Assembly (NCBI RefSeq): GCF_003597675.1
Contig: NZ_CP030831.1
Coordinates: forward strand, 124,001-188,000
Direction: 5' to 3'
Length of the DNA: 64,000 bases
DNA from: Neorhizobium sp. NCHU2750
GTDB taxonomy: Bacteria; Pseudomonadota; Alphaproteobacteria; Rhizobiales; Rhizobiaceae
Part shown: positions 35,304-45,527 of the stretch, one piece after another
How the letters are laid out: each line of letters opens with the position of its first letter
Position numbering within the stretch: the first letter of the stretch is position 1
Translations under genes and position numbers: made by a program
The notes under the pieces: model-generated
The model's database searches: none
The model's input: only the letters and a program-made list of their open reading frames with translations
Told to the model about the DNA's origin: nothing

Positions 35304-37043
35304 CTACGCAGCGAAGACCTGGGCAGCGCGGCTCGACGGTTTGGCGACTGGCGCGACGGATGGCCGATGAACCTGGCCAGCAAACGCTTGCGTTCGGCCG
35401 GTGTCATCGAACCTGAAATGCTCCAGCAGCTCGAATAGCGCGGCGGCCTCGCGAGCAAGGCTGTGGCTGGCCGCCGTCTGCTCCTCGACCATCGCGGCGT
35501 TTTGTTGCGTTCCCTGATCGACGCTGTTCACGGCCTTGTTGATCTCACCGAGAGCGTTCGACTGCTCGCGTGCCGCTTCGACAATCGCGACGACATTCGT
35601 GTTGATGTCGTGGACCTGGGTCGCGATTTCCTGCAGCGCGGAACCGGCTTTCGTGACAAGCGATACCCCGCTCTGGACCTGGCTACCCGACGCGGTGATC
35701 AGCGTCTTGATTTCCTTGGCGGCCTTGGCCGATCGCTGCGCGAGCTCGCGGACTTCCTGCGCGACGACCGCGAATCCCTTGCCCGCTTCGCCGGCACGGG
35801 CCGCTTCGACACCGGCATTCAGCGCCAGGAGGTTGGTCTGGAACGCGATCTCATCGATGACACCGATGATGTTGGAGATCTCGCGAGAGGACGTTTCGAT
35901 CTGATCCATGGCGCCGATCGCGTCGCGCACCACCTGCCCGGAATGCTCTGCATGTTCGCGGGTGCGTGCAACGAGTTGGCCAGCCTCCTCCGCCCGACGA
36001 CTGGAATCCTTGACCGTTGTGGTGATTTCCTCGAGCGCAGCGGCGGTCTCCTCGACCGAGGCGGCTTGTTGCTCGGTGCGTTTTGCCAGCTCGTCGGCGG
36101 CGGTCCGAATCTCGCTGGATCCCGCGGAGATCGCCCTGGCGTTGTCGGCGACAGTCGCCATCGCGCGCTTCAGCTTGTCGGAGGCGGCGTTGAAATCGGT
36201 GCGCAAACGTTCGAGCGAGGGGATGAACGGTTTTTCGATTTGCTGCGCCAGGTCACCGTCCGCCAGACTGTTCAGGCAGCCCGCGAGCTGTTCGACGTTT
36301 TCGACCCGGGCCGTCACGTCGGTCGCGAATTTCACGACTTTGAAGACTCTGCCGTTCATATCGAAAATCGGATTGTATGAGGCCTGGATAAAGACCTTGC
36401 GACCACCCTTGCCGAGCCGCATGAACTCGTCCGCCATCAAATCCCCGCCTGCAAGCATCTTCCAGAAATTCCGATAGTCGGGCGACGCGGTATAGGATGG
36501 TTCGCAGAACATCGAATGGTGTTTGCCCTGGATCTCGCTCAGAGAATATCCGAGGGCGGACAGGAAATTCTCGTTGGCGGTCAGGACGTCGCCGGTCGGC
36601 GTGAACTCGATAATCGCCTGCGCCCGCGACAAAGCCTCGATCTTGCCGGCATCTTCTGCAACTTTCAGCTTCTGGGCGGTGATGTCGGTGGCGATCTTGA
36701 CAACCTTGACCGGCTTGCCACGGCGCATGACAGGGTTATAGGACGCCTCGATCCAGACTTCCTTGCCGCCCTTGCCGATGCGCTTATATTGCTGCTGGTC
36801 GAAGTTGCCGGCGGCGAGTTTCGCCCAGAACGCCTTATAGTCTGCCGATTTCACAAATGCCGGTTCAACGAACATGCTGTGATGTTTGCCGATAATTTCT
36901 GATAGCTCATAGCCAAGCGCCCGGCAGAAATTGTCGTTGGCAGTGAGTATCCTGCCGGACAGATCGAATTCGATCATGGCCTGAGACTTAGAGAGGGCAG
37001 CAAGTACCGCGCATGCATTGGCACCACGATTGAGAATATTCAC
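35304..37043 (-). CDS. mcpA: PAS-containing methyl-accepting chemotaxis protein (McpA-like)
   Basis: This 579-residue soluble chemoreceptor has two tandem PAS domains (about residues 15-125 and 140-250; each with FxxALGYxLSEIxGKHHSMF), then a signalling domain whose hairpin tip is [20 protein letters not shown] near residue 400. There is no transmembrane segment. I chose GTG 37043 because GGGAGG lies 7 bases upstream. It is the last gene of the arc-like operon; pTiC58 arc also ends with mcpA. Ligand unknown; a PAS-bound haem, flavin or none is possible. Confidence 0.94.
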   Translation of the reverse strand: MNILNRGANACAVLAALSKSQAMIEFDLSGRILTANDNFCRALGYELSEIIGKHHSMFVEPAFVKSADYKAFWAKLAAGNFDQQQYKRIGKGGKEVWIEASYNPVMRRGKPVKVVKIATDITAQKLKVAEDAGKIEALSRAQAIIEFTPTGDVLTANENFLSALGYSLSEIQGKHHSMFCEPSYTASPDYRNFWKMLAGGDLMADEFMRLGKGGRKVFIQASYNPIFDMNGRVFKVVKFATDVTARVENVEQLAGCLNSLADGDLAQQIEKPFIPSLERLRTDFNAASDKLKRAMATVADNARAISAGSSEIRTAADELAKRTEQQAASVEETAAALEEITTTVKDSSRRAEEAGQLVARTREHAEHSGQVVRDAIGAMDQIETSSREISNIIGVIDEIAFQTNLLALNAGVEAARAGEAGKGFAVVAQEVRELAQRSAKAAKEIKTLITASGSQVQSGVSLVTKAGSALQEIATQVHDINTNVVAIVEAAREQSNALGEINKAVNSVDQGTQQNAAMVEEQTAASHSLAREAAALFELLEHFRFDDTGRTQAFAGQVHRPSVAPVAKPSSRAAQVFAA

Positions 37044-37145
37044 TAGGCGACCTCCCAAGGATACTTACCGGACCGAAGGTCGCGGCAGAGCGCGAATAGT
37101 TGCATACGATGTTTAATCTTCATTTAAACATGGAACTGGCATCCA

Positions 37146-37471
37146 TCAATTATGCCCGCTTAAAGCGCTCGAAGAGAAGGAGGAGATTGTATCAACAATC
37201 ATGTGCCGCTCGATAAGGGCTTCCATGTTGCGATTGAGCAAAGACAGCAGCAGGTCTTTTGTGACGGCCCGGGTCTCGCTTTTTCGAGATAGAGCGGACG
37301 CCACGTGAGGTCGAGATCCTGGCTTAGGTCTTCGTGCAACTTGACTATCTCCTGCCGGGCCGCTTCCAGGCTATCGAAAAACTGAACGGTGGTGTGCCCG
37401 TGCAGCCAGTGCGCCTGGTCATCGGCAGTCGCCTGAGAATAGGTGTAGAACGTATAGGAAGTTACTGACAT
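37146..37471 (-). pseudogene. Small arc-operon gene with a frameshift in an A5 run
   Basis: The first part (ATG 37471, MSVTSYTFYTYSQATADDQA, then LHEDLSQDLDLTWRPLYLEK) looks coding. After the A5 run (T5 on + at 37280-37284) the original frame turns Cys-rich and stops at 37199. The neighbouring frame instead reads SETRAVTKDLLLSLLNRNME, then ALIERHMIVDTISS, and stops at 37146, which looks like the genuine C-terminus. It lies between traR and mcpA on the same strand. Function unknown; a mutation, a sequencing error or frameshifting could explain it. Confidence 0.6.
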
Positions 37472-37503
37472 CATTCCTCTCCCCTGGTTTGTCTGTCACG
37501 TTT

Positions 37504-38238
<735 letters not shown>

Positions 38239-38425
38239 CTACTCTAACGTTTGCTCCCAGCAGCCGACCGCCGGGCTGAATCTGCTTTCATCCTCTTTTA
38301 CCCAGACAACTCAGGCTGAGCCGAAGCATTTTTCCACGAGGCATACATGCTCCAACGCTTCACGAATATCCGTACTATCCCCCTGTACATGCTATCGAGC
38401 CGGGGAAGCGGCACTTGCGTGCAGT

Positions 38426-39883
38426 TCACTCGACGATCTGCATCTCGCTCTGACCAGATGCGGCAATGCTCGCCTTGCGGTCGGCAAATGAGATCTTCAA
38501 TTCAGCAAAAGCATCGCCGTGTTGCCATGAAAGCACCAACGCTCCGGCATCAGCAATGGTGGCCTTGAGCGCTCCACCGAAGGCGGGATGGGTGTTCCTG
38601 AAACGGATCAGATTTGAAAGGCGATGGAAGAGCGGCGTCTCAAGGGCCGTACCGATTTCGTCGTTGCCGTAATAGTGCCGGTTAATGTCACGCCCCACGC
38701 CCGTTTTGGCGAGCAGGTCCATATCGTTTACACCGCCCAATAAACCGACATAATAGACTTGCGGAATTCCTGGAGCAAAAAACTGAATTGCCCGAGCGAT
38801 GAGATAATCATTATCGTTGCGACCAAGCGCGTCATAGTAGGTGCAGTTTACCTGATAAAGGTCCAGATTCGATGCAGCGGCCCCCGTCGCCTGGCGGCTC
38901 TGGCCATCCGATCGCCTATGGATCTCTTCCACAAGATTGTCGATCGCCTGGGGTTCGAGGAGGCCCGCCCGGCCGTCGCTATGGGCACCGACATCTATAA
39001 CGCCGATCCCGTCATGGGTGTCGAGAACGGTGATCGCGTTACGGGGGCTTATTGCCAGCCACTTTGCCAGCGGCGTGGCGTCTCCCGTAAACAATGCATG
39101 CAAGATGAGCGGTGGTAGTGCGAAATCATAGACCCGGTCGACCTTCTTCGCGATCTCGATTTGGTCACGATGATAACTATGAATCTCAACCAGAACCTCC
39201 ATGCCGCGGTTGCGGGCCTTTCCAGCCACTTCTTCGAGGAATGCGTAGGTATCGTCGATCATGAAGCAACTGCTGCCCGCTTTCTTGATCGCGTATCCCG
39301 CGGCGTCGAGGCGGATCGCCGTCACATTCGCCTCCGAAAAGCGATCGAGGATCGTTTCGAGATAGGTTGTGCCTTTGGCGCTGTGGACATCGATGTCGAT
39401 CTGCTCCGGTGTGAAGGTTGTCCAGAGCATCCGCTGAGTACCATCAGCCAGGGTCACCTTCGAAAACGGTAAACCGGGGCGCGGTCGATAGATCCTCAGA
39501 AGGTCTTCTTCGGTGGCGCCATCGGGAAATACCTTATCGAACGTCATGAACATGTCGGCAAATTCGGACGCCGAACCCTTGGCAATGAAGTCCGTGAATG
39601 CGCCGGATTGCGATGAGACATGGTTGACGATAAGATCGGCCATGATTTCCACGGATCCCGACAAAGCCCGCACATCCTCCCAGTCGCCGAGGCGCGGATC
39701 GACGATCGTGTGATCTGTTGGATCGAATCCGGCATCAGCGCCATCGATCGGATTGAAGAAAGGCAAGACATGGACGCCGCCGAACAGGCCAGCGAACTTG
39801 CCATCGACCAGTTCCTTCAATTGCCTGAAACCACCTCTGGTCAGGCGGTCAACATAGGTGATAAACTGCACTTTGTTTTGCAT
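38426..39883 (-). CDS. splA: Sucrose phosphorylase (SplA-like, GH13)
   Basis: This 485-residue protein is a GH13 sucrose phosphorylase. It has FGGVHVLPFFNP near residue 33, the nucleophile motif AIRLDAAGYAIKK near 190, the acid/base motif EVLVEIHSYHRDQ near 230 and DTHDGIGVIDVG near 285. It converts sucrose and phosphate to glucose-1-phosphate and fructose. I chose ATG 39883; the frame is open 17 codons upstream. Agrocinopines contain sucrose, so this enzyme would use the sucrose freed by AccF. It corresponds to splA of the pTiC58 arc operon. Confidence 0.93.
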   Translation of the reverse strand: MQNKVQFITYVDRLTRGGFRQLKELVDGKFAGLFGGVHVLPFFNPIDGADAGFDPTDHTIVDPRLGDWEDVRALSGSVEIMADLIVNHVSSQSGAFTDFIAKGSASEFADMFMTFDKVFPDGATEEDLLRIYRPRPGLPFSKVTLADGTQRMLWTTFTPEQIDIDVHSAKGTTYLETILDRFSEANVTAIRLDAAGYAIKKAGSSCFMIDDTYAFLEEVAGKARNRGMEVLVEIHSYHRDQIEIAKKVDRVYDFALPPLILHALFTGDATPLAKWLAISPRNAITVLDTHDGIGVIDVGAHSDGRAGLLEPQAIDNLVEEIHRRSDGQSRQATGAAASNLDLYQVNCTYYDALGRNDNDYLIARAIQFFAPGIPQVYYVGLLGGVNDMDLLAKTGVGRDINRHYYGNDEIGTALETPLFHRLSNLIRFRNTHPAFGGALKATIADAGALVLSWQHGDAFAELKISFADRKASIAASGQSEMQIVE

Positions 39884-39934
39884 TTCAATTTCCAGTATGT
39901 GTCGTCTTACGAGGACGAGTTGATTTTCTTTCAC

Positions 39935-41587
39935 TCAGTCTGCAGAGCCGCCCGCGATGAGACGGCTCTCGCCCAGTAATCCTTGCTCGTCCATGATCGG
40001 GTGAGCAACCGAGACGATATGCGCGTTGATCCGCTTGAGATCACGCAAGATGTCGAGGTGAAGCGAGCTGGTTTGAAGGCTGTCGGTGCGCCCGTCGCGC
40101 AGACGTTCCAGGTGGCGCTCGGAAGACTGTTTTTCCATGTGCCGGACTTCGACTTTCCGCTCCATGAGCTGACGCGCGAGATTGATGTCCCGGGTGATAA
40201 GGATTGTTTGTGCGATCCGGAGATTATCGACGGTGAGCTGGAAGAGTTGTGTTAGTTCGGAGAAGCCGTCATCAGAGAATTTCAAACCGTGGGCGATCTT
40301 CTTCGTGACCTCGGGCAGCAGACCTTTCTCGACAATATCCCCGATATGTTCGAGGTTGATGGCGTAGTCGATGATGACGATCGAGCGGCGGCCTTCGTCT
40401 TCCGACAGTCCAGTACGGCCGAGTTTCGATAAGTAGACCTTGACCTCCTGCTGTAACCGGTCGACCTGGCGCTCAAGCTGCGCAATATCCTTCAATCTCG
40501 CGGCATTGTTCTGCTGGAACGCGTCCGACACTCTCAAGAGCATTCTTTCGATCAGGTCTCCAACGCCAAGCACTTCGCGTGCAGCACTCGTCAGTGCTAC
40601 GACTGGTGTTGATAGCTCATCCGGATCGAGGAATTTCGGTGTGTTGTCAGCCTGTTCGGACGCGGGGATGAGGACCCCCATCCACCGTGCAAGAAGGCGG
40701 GAAAACGGCATGGCCAGGAGAGCCAGGCCGATATTTAACGCGAGATGCGCGTCCACGGGAAGTTTGGACGCTGGGACCGGCAACATCGAAAGCCAGCTGG
40801 CCAAAATATCGGCCACTGGCAGGATCAGCAGGCAGCCGATTGCCCGGACAATCAGATTGCCTAGTGTGACCCGCCTGGCCGCCGCCGATGCTGATAACGA
40901 CGCGATCACCGGAGGTATTGCGCCACCGAAATTGGCTCCAAGAACCAGCGCTACGACAAGCCCGCCAGAGAGGATTCCGGTGGAGGTCAACGACAAAATC
41001 AGAACGACCGCAGCCAAGCTTGAAGATGAAGCGAATGCGATGGCCGCGGAAAAGATCATCGCGACCGGCCAGGCGTTTTCAAGCAGGCCGATAAACGCTG
41101 CGAGCGCCGGCGAATGGCGAAGCGGCTCGGTCGCGTTGCTGAGTAGGTGTAGTGACAGCAGCATCAGCGCGATACCGAGCAACGCTGTTCCGGCGCCCTG
41201 CCTGGAGGTCGAACCGCCTCGATAGAGAATGATGCCGATGAAGAGTAGGGCAGGGGACACCCATTCGATGCCCGTTGCGACGATCCAGGCGGTGACCGCC
41301 GTTCCGACATTGGCGCCGAGGAGGACGACCTGCGCCATGCGAGGCTTGATAAGCTCTCGTTCCACAAACGAGGAGACCATCAGCGCCGTCGCTGTAGAAC
41401 TCTGAAGCGCGACTGTGGCGACGAACCCTGATAGAAACGACCGGGCGCTGCTTTTCGTGCCGGAGGCGAGGCCCGTTCGCAATCTGGCCCCAAGCGCACG
41501 GGAGGCTCCGTCCTTCACCTGGGCCAGGCCGAACAGCAGCAACGCGACGGCGCCGCAGAGATTTATGAGAACGATTATCGATTCCAA
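39935..41587 (-). CDS. Na/Pi-cotransporter-family protein with PhoU-like C-terminal domain
   Basis: This 550-residue membrane protein begins MESIIVLINLCGAVALLLFG and has the repeated QSSTATALMVSSF and SSSSLAAVVLILSLTSTG stretches of the Na+/phosphate symporter (PF02690) family, with about eight membrane segments to residue 310. The C-terminal ~200 residues are a soluble, helical PhoU-like domain. It probably moves phosphate with sodium. It lies upstream of splA in the arc-like operon, so it may balance the phosphate released by opine breakdown, which is inference. Confidence 0.9.
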   Translation of the reverse strand: MESIIVLINLCGAVALLLFGLAQVKDGASRALGARLRTGLASGTKSSARSFLSGFVATVALQSSTATALMVSSFVERELIKPRMAQVVLLGANVGTAVTAWIVATGIEWVSPALLFIGIILYRGGSTSRQGAGTALLGIALMLLSLHLLSNATEPLRHSPALAAFIGLLENAWPVAMIFSAAIAFASSSSLAAVVLILSLTSTGILSGGLVVALVLGANFGGAIPPVIASLSASAAARRVTLGNLIVRAIGCLLILPVADILASWLSMLPVPASKLPVDAHLALNIGLALLAMPFSRLLARWMGVLIPASEQADNTPKFLDPDELSTPVVALTSAAREVLGVGDLIERMLLRVSDAFQQNNAARLKDIAQLERQVDRLQQEVKVYLSKLGRTGLSEDEGRRSIVIIDYAINLEHIGDIVEKGLLPEVTKKIAHGLKFSDDGFSELTQLFQLTVDNLRIAQTILITRDINLARQLMERKVEVRHMEKQSSERHLERLRDGRTDSLQTSSLHLDILRDLKRINAHIVSVAHPIMDEQGLLGESRLIAGGSAD

Positions 41588-41626
41588 GTCGCGCCTCTCG
41601 CTAATTCTGTTGGAAGTAAGCCTTGA

Positions 41627-41900
41627 TCAGCGAAGCGGCTGCTCGCAACAGAGATCGGCCAGACGGGTGCCGTCTTGATTTGTCTCGAGAGGGAAGCGGT
41701 TCTCGTCGCAGACCTTGTCCAGCTTGCGGTTGATGAGGGTGCCGGTGGGCGAGCAGGGAGGAGAGCTGCCCACCGGCATCTTGCCCGCGCCGTATCGCAG
41801 GCAAGATGAATTCCAACTGGTTTCGTATTGTTGTCGTGCGGAGTAGCGCTGATCCGCGCCGGTTTTGTTGACGGCAGTTCGACATCGAATGAGTCATCAC
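41627..41900 (-). CDS. Small Cys-containing ORF at the head of the arc-like operon (frame uncertain)
   Basis: A coding-looking frame ends at TGA 41627-41629 and reads VNKTGADQRYSARQQYETSW, then NSSCLRYGAGKMPVGSSPP, and TLINRKLDKVCDENRFPLET before ending CCEQPLR. It has five cysteines in ~75 residues. GGAGGAG near 41903-41909 and ATG 41900/41897 lie in a different frame, so a frameshift near 41880, or a non-standard start, is needed. It precedes the Na/Pi gene by 40 bases on the same strand. No family recognised. Confidence 0.5.
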
Positions 41901-42128
41901 TCCTCCTAGAAGCTTACGATCTTGGTGCGGTGCGAAAGTGAGCGATTTCGATCACACTAACAAAGGCTTCCGCTTAGCTACCCGAAGCTTCTTGATCCCC
42001 AACAATGCGTAATCACTTGTAATGTATCGTTGCGATGCAACAAAACTGTCACCAAACTTTCATTTGACGAAGAACGATTACGCTCATAGTGTGAGCGATA
42101 TAGACCATTTCTTGTTGGAAGGGAAGCG
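41901..42128. promoter_or_regulatory. Divergent arc-acc promoter region with candidate AccR operators
   Basis: This 228-base AT-rich region separates the leftward arc-like operon from accR. The 9-mer GTGAGCGAT occurs twice: inside the 14/18 palindrome GTGAGCGATTTCGATCAC (41938-41955) and at 42091-42099, where CGCTCA-TAGTG-TGAGCG (42081-42097) is an inverted repeat. Placement close to both operon starts suits AccR, a repressor of both acc and arc in pTiC58. Confidence 0.7.
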
Positions 42129-42905
42129 TTGGTGTTCAACTCGACTCAGGACCGCCAGGCGAAAATCGTTGAGCTTTTGCGCGATGAGCAGTTTTTGGCT
42201 ATCGGCAGATTGACGGAGCACTTCCAGATTTCGGTGGCCACTGCGAGGCGCGACTTGAGCGAACTCCACGAGGCCGGACTCTTGCGTCGAACTCACGGCG
42301 GTGCGGTCAGCGTCACGCAGGTTACACAGGACAAGCCGAACGCTGCCCGCGCCGTCTGGAATCGGGCGGAGAAGGCGGCCATAGCCGGAGTCGTTGCCGG
42401 TATGATCGTCGAGGGTGACACGGTTCTTCTGGACGCCGGTACAACTGCGCTGGAAGTTGCCAAGAAGCTCGCTGACCGCAGAAACCTCACCTTCATCTCG
42501 AATGGTCTCGACATTGTCGAGGAATTGACGAGAGGGGAGGGCAAAAGCATCTATTCGGTCGGGGGCGAGTATACCGAAACGAACCGCTCCTTCCGCGGCC
42601 CTTTGGCGGAGCAGTTTATCCGCCAATTCAATGTCGACAAACTCATTCTCAACGCGGCGTCGATCGATGTTGATCGCGGATTGATCTGTACGTCGTCGCC
42701 CGTGAACGCGAGTGTCGCTCGCGCCATGATCGAAGTTTCGAGCCGCGTGATCGTCGTCGCGGATCATTCGAAATTCACAAAATCGAGCCTCTCGGTGACG
42801 GCCAGGATCGAGGATGTCGGCGTGATCGTCACCGACTCTGGAACCCGAACCATCATTGAGACAATACCGGAAAAGCTGCGGAAGAAGTTCGTTGTTGCGA
42901 ACTAG
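42129..42905 (+). CDS. accR: AccR, DeoR-family opine-responsive repressor
   Basis: This 258-residue protein has an N-terminal DeoR HTH (QDRQAKIVELLRDEQFLAIG, then FQISVATARRDLSELHEAGL) and a C-terminal sugar-phosphate-binding domain with VLLDAGTTALEVAKKL and IVVADHSKF. It closely resembles AccR of pTiC58, which represses acc and the traR-containing arc operon until agrocinopine is present. The start is TTG 42129 or the adjacent GTG 42132, after GGAAGGGAAG. accA follows 57 bases downstream on the same strand. Confidence 0.95.
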   Translation: MVFNSTQDRQAKIVELLRDEQFLAIGRLTEHFQISVATARRDLSELHEAGLLRRTHGGAVSVTQVTQDKPNAARAVWNRAEKAAIAGVVAGMIVEGDTVLLDAGTTALEVAKKLADRRNLTFISNGLDIVEELTRGEGKSIYSVGGEYTETNRSFRGPLAEQFIRQFNVDKLILNAASIDVDRGLICTSSPVNASVARAMIEVSSRVIVVADHSKFTKSSLSVTARIEDVGVIVTDSGTRTIIETIPEKLRKKFVVAN

Positions 42906-42962
42906 GTTCGACGGCCGCGGGCGAATTAAACCCTCATTCAACAGAGCTGGGAGGAAAACCAC

Positions 42963-44528
42963 ATGCTTAAGACCAATCGCAGGAATTTTATGATGGGCAC
43001 CGCGGCGATAGCGGTCGCTTCAACTGCCGGTGCGAAGTTCACCTTCGCGCAAGAACGCCGGGCGCTTCGCCTGGGTGTGAACGGATTGCCGAACTCGCTG
43101 GAGCCGGTCAATGCAATCAGCAATGTCGGCCCGCGTATCGTCAACCAGATATTCGACACGCTGATAGCGCGCGATTTTTTCGCGAAGGGAGCTCCCGGCA
43201 ATGCCATCGACCTCGTTCCGGCACTTGCCGAGAGCTGGGAGCGCATCGATGAGAAATCGGTTCGCTTCAAGCTGCGGCAGAAGGTCATGTTCCACGATGG
43301 TGTTGAACTGACCGCGGACGATGTCGCATACACCTTTTCTTCCGAACGCCTTTGGGGTCCCGAAGCGATCAAGAAAATCCCGCTTGGGAAATCCTATTCG
43401 CTCGATTTCGATGAGCCCGTGGTCGAGGACAAATACATAGTCACACTTCGCACAAAGACCCCGAGCTATCTCATCGAGACCTTCGTCGCATCCTGGATGA
43501 GCCGCATTGTTCCCAAAGAATACTACAAGAAACTGGGAGCAGTAGATTTCGGTAACAAGCCCGTTGGAACAGGCCCGTACAAGTTCGTGGACTTTGTTGC
43601 CGGTGACCGTGTGGTGCTGGAAGCCAACGACGCCTACTGGGGTCCAAAGCCGACTGCATCGAAGATCACCTACCAGATCGTCGCAGAGCCAGCCACACGC
43701 GTCGCGGGTCTGATCAGCGGTGAATACGATATCATCACTACCCTGACGCCGGACGACATTCAGCTGATAAATAGCTATCCGGACCTCGAAACGCGCGGGA
43801 CGCTCATCGAAAACTTCCACATGTTCACCTTCAATATGAACCAAGAAGTTTTCAAGGATAAGAAGCTTCGGCGCGCTCTTGCTCTGGCTGTCAACCGGCC
43901 AATCATGGTTGAAGCGCTCTGGAAGAAACAAGCATCTATCCCGGCCGGCTTCAATTTCCCGAACTATGGGGAAACCTTCGATCCAAAGCGTAAGGCCATG
44001 GAATATAATGTCGAGGAGGCCAAGCGTCTCGTCAAGGAGAGCGGCTACGATGGAACGCCGATCACCTATCACACGATGGGCAACTATTATGCCAACGCCA
44101 TGCCTGCGTTGATGATGATGATCGAAATGTGGAAGCAGATCGGTGTGAACGTGGTCATGAAAACCTACGCACCGGGTAGCTTCCCCCCGGACAACCAGAC
44201 CTGGATCAGAAACTGGTCCAACGGCCAATGGATGACCGATGCCTACGCCACGATCGTCCCCGAATTCGGGCCGAATGGTCAGGTTCAAAAGCGTTGGGGT
44301 TGGAAGGCGCCGGCCGAGTTCAACGAATTATGTCAGAAGGTCACGGTTCTGCCGAATGGCAAGGAGCGCTTCGACGCCTACAATCGCATGCGGGATATTT
44401 TCGAAGAGGAGGCGCCAGCCGTCATTCTCTATCAGCCGTATGACGTTTATGCCGCGCGCAAGGATGTCCACTGGAAGCCCGTGAGCTTCGAGATGATGGA
44501 ATTCCGCAACAATCTCAGCTTCGGCTGA
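42963..44528 (+). CDS. accA: AccA, periplasmic agrocinopine-binding protein
   Basis: This 521-residue solute-binding protein of ABC cluster C (oligopeptide/nickel type) has a twin-arginine-like leader (NRRNFMMGTAAIAVASTAGA) ending near residue 29. Family marks include LVPALAESWERID and YDGTPITYHTMG. AccA of pTiC58 binds agrocinopine and the antibiotic agrocin 84. ATG 42963 follows GGGAGG. First transport gene of the acc operon. Strains with a working AccA are expected to be agrocin-84-sensitive; ligand preference cannot be read here. Confidence 0.94.
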   Translation: MLKTNRRNFMMGTAAIAVASTAGAKFTFAQERRALRLGVNGLPNSLEPVNAISNVGPRIVNQIFDTLIARDFFAKGAPGNAIDLVPALAESWERIDEKSVRFKLRQKVMFHDGVELTADDVAYTFSSERLWGPEAIKKIPLGKSYSLDFDEPVVEDKYIVTLRTKTPSYLIETFVASWMSRIVPKEYYKKLGAVDFGNKPVGTGPYKFVDFVAGDRVVLEANDAYWGPKPTASKITYQIVAEPATRVAGLISGEYDIITTLTPDDIQLINSYPDLETRGTLIENFHMFTFNMNQEVFKDKKLRRALALAVNRPIMVEALWKKQASIPAGFNFPNYGETFDPKRKAMEYNVEEAKRLVKESGYDGTPITYHTMGNYYANAMPALMMMIEMWKQIGVNVVMKTYAPGSFPPDNQTWIRNWSNGQWMTDAYATIVPEFGPNGQVQKRWGWKAPAEFNELCQKVTVLPNGKERFDAYNRMRDIFEEEAPAVILYQPYDVYAARKDVHWKPVSFEMMEFRNNLSFG

Positions 44529-44588
44529 ACTCGTTAATCGAGAAGGCGGCGCGCGCGAGGTGTGCGCGTCGCCCTGGAGGAGCCTAAG

Positions 44589-45527
44589 TTGTCAAATCTA
44601 CTAACAGTTCGCGACCTGGTCGTTCAGGTGCCGGCGCGCGATATCACAATCATCAACGGTGTCAGTTTTTCACTGGATGCAGGGCAGACGCTTGGACTCG
44701 TCGGGGAGTCGGGCTGCGGAAAGAGCATGACATGTTACGCAATAGCCAAGGCATTGCCGCGAGGGATTTCGCAGACGGGCGGAACTATTGAGCTGAACAG
44801 TGGACCAAAGGCTGATGGCAAGCCGGCTATTGCCATGATCTATCAGGACCCGACCAGCAGCCTCAATCCGGTTCATTCGATCGGTTATTATCTCGAGAGC
44901 AGCCTTTATCGCCATCAGGGTCTGGAGGGCAACGATGCACGGCTCGAGGCCATGCGTCTTCTCGAACGTGTCGGTATCGACCGCGCCAAAAGTCGGCTGC
45001 GATCCTATCCTCATGAGTTCTCGGGCGGTATGAACCAGCGCGTCATGATTGCCCACGCGCTCGCTGCGAAGCCCAAGCTGATGATCGCCGACGAGCCCAC
45101 GACAGCGCTCGATGTCACGACGCAGGCGCAGATCCTTCATCTTCTGGAGGAACTCAGATCTGAAACAGGCATGGCGCTTTTGATCGTGTCGCACGATCTC
45201 GGCGTGATCGCCCGCCTCGCGGATCGTGCGGCGGTCATGTATTGCGGAAAGATCGTCGAAACGGCGCCGGTTGCGGAATTGTTGGAGCGTGCAGCGCATC
45301 CTTACGCTCGCGCCCTGATCGGCTGCATGCCAACGATCGATGCGGACGACCTGGAGCCGCCAGTACCAATCCCGGGTTCTGTTCCTCTTCTCGATAACCT
45401 GCCTGCCGGATGTTATTATCACCCACGCTGTCCCCGCGCGAGCGAACAATGTTCCGTGAGCTTTCCCGGGCCTGTCAACGTCGGCGCGTTCCATGACGCG
45501 GCGTGTTACCATCCGGTGAGCCCATGA
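44589..45527 (+). CDS. accB: AccB, ABC transporter ATPase (OppD type)
   Basis: This 312-residue ATPase has Walker [14 protein letters not shown] near residue 36, signature SGGMNQRVM and Walker [13 protein letters not shown]. The C-terminal [14 protein letters not shown] motif is typical of OppD/DppD-type subunits. TTG 44589 is chosen because GGAGGAG lies about 8 bases upstream; the open frame extends to 44562. Acts with AccC, AccD and AccE to import agrocinopine. Overlaps accC by 4 bases. Confidence 0.93.
   Translation: MSNLLTVRDLVVQVPARDITIINGVSFSLDAGQTLGLVGESGCGKSMTCYAIAKALPRGISQTGGTIELNSGPKADGKPAIAMIYQDPTSSLNPVHSIGYYLESSLYRHQGLEGNDARLEAMRLLERVGIDRAKSRLRSYPHEFSGGMNQRVMIAHALAAKPKLMIADEPTTALDVTTQAQILHLLEELRSETGMALLIVSHDLGVIARLADRAAVMYCGKIVETAPVAELLERAAHPYARALIGCMPTIDADDLEPPVPIPGSVPLLDNLPAGCYYHPRCPRASEQCSVSFPGPVNVGAFHDAACYHPVSP

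Noticed and set aside
35463..36380. 305-codon plus-strand frame
   Set aside because: Antisense to the chemoreceptor gene, whose coiled-coil codons give long reverse frames.
43020..44288. 422-codon open frame on the minus strand
   Set aside because: Antisense to accA; no start context or family match.
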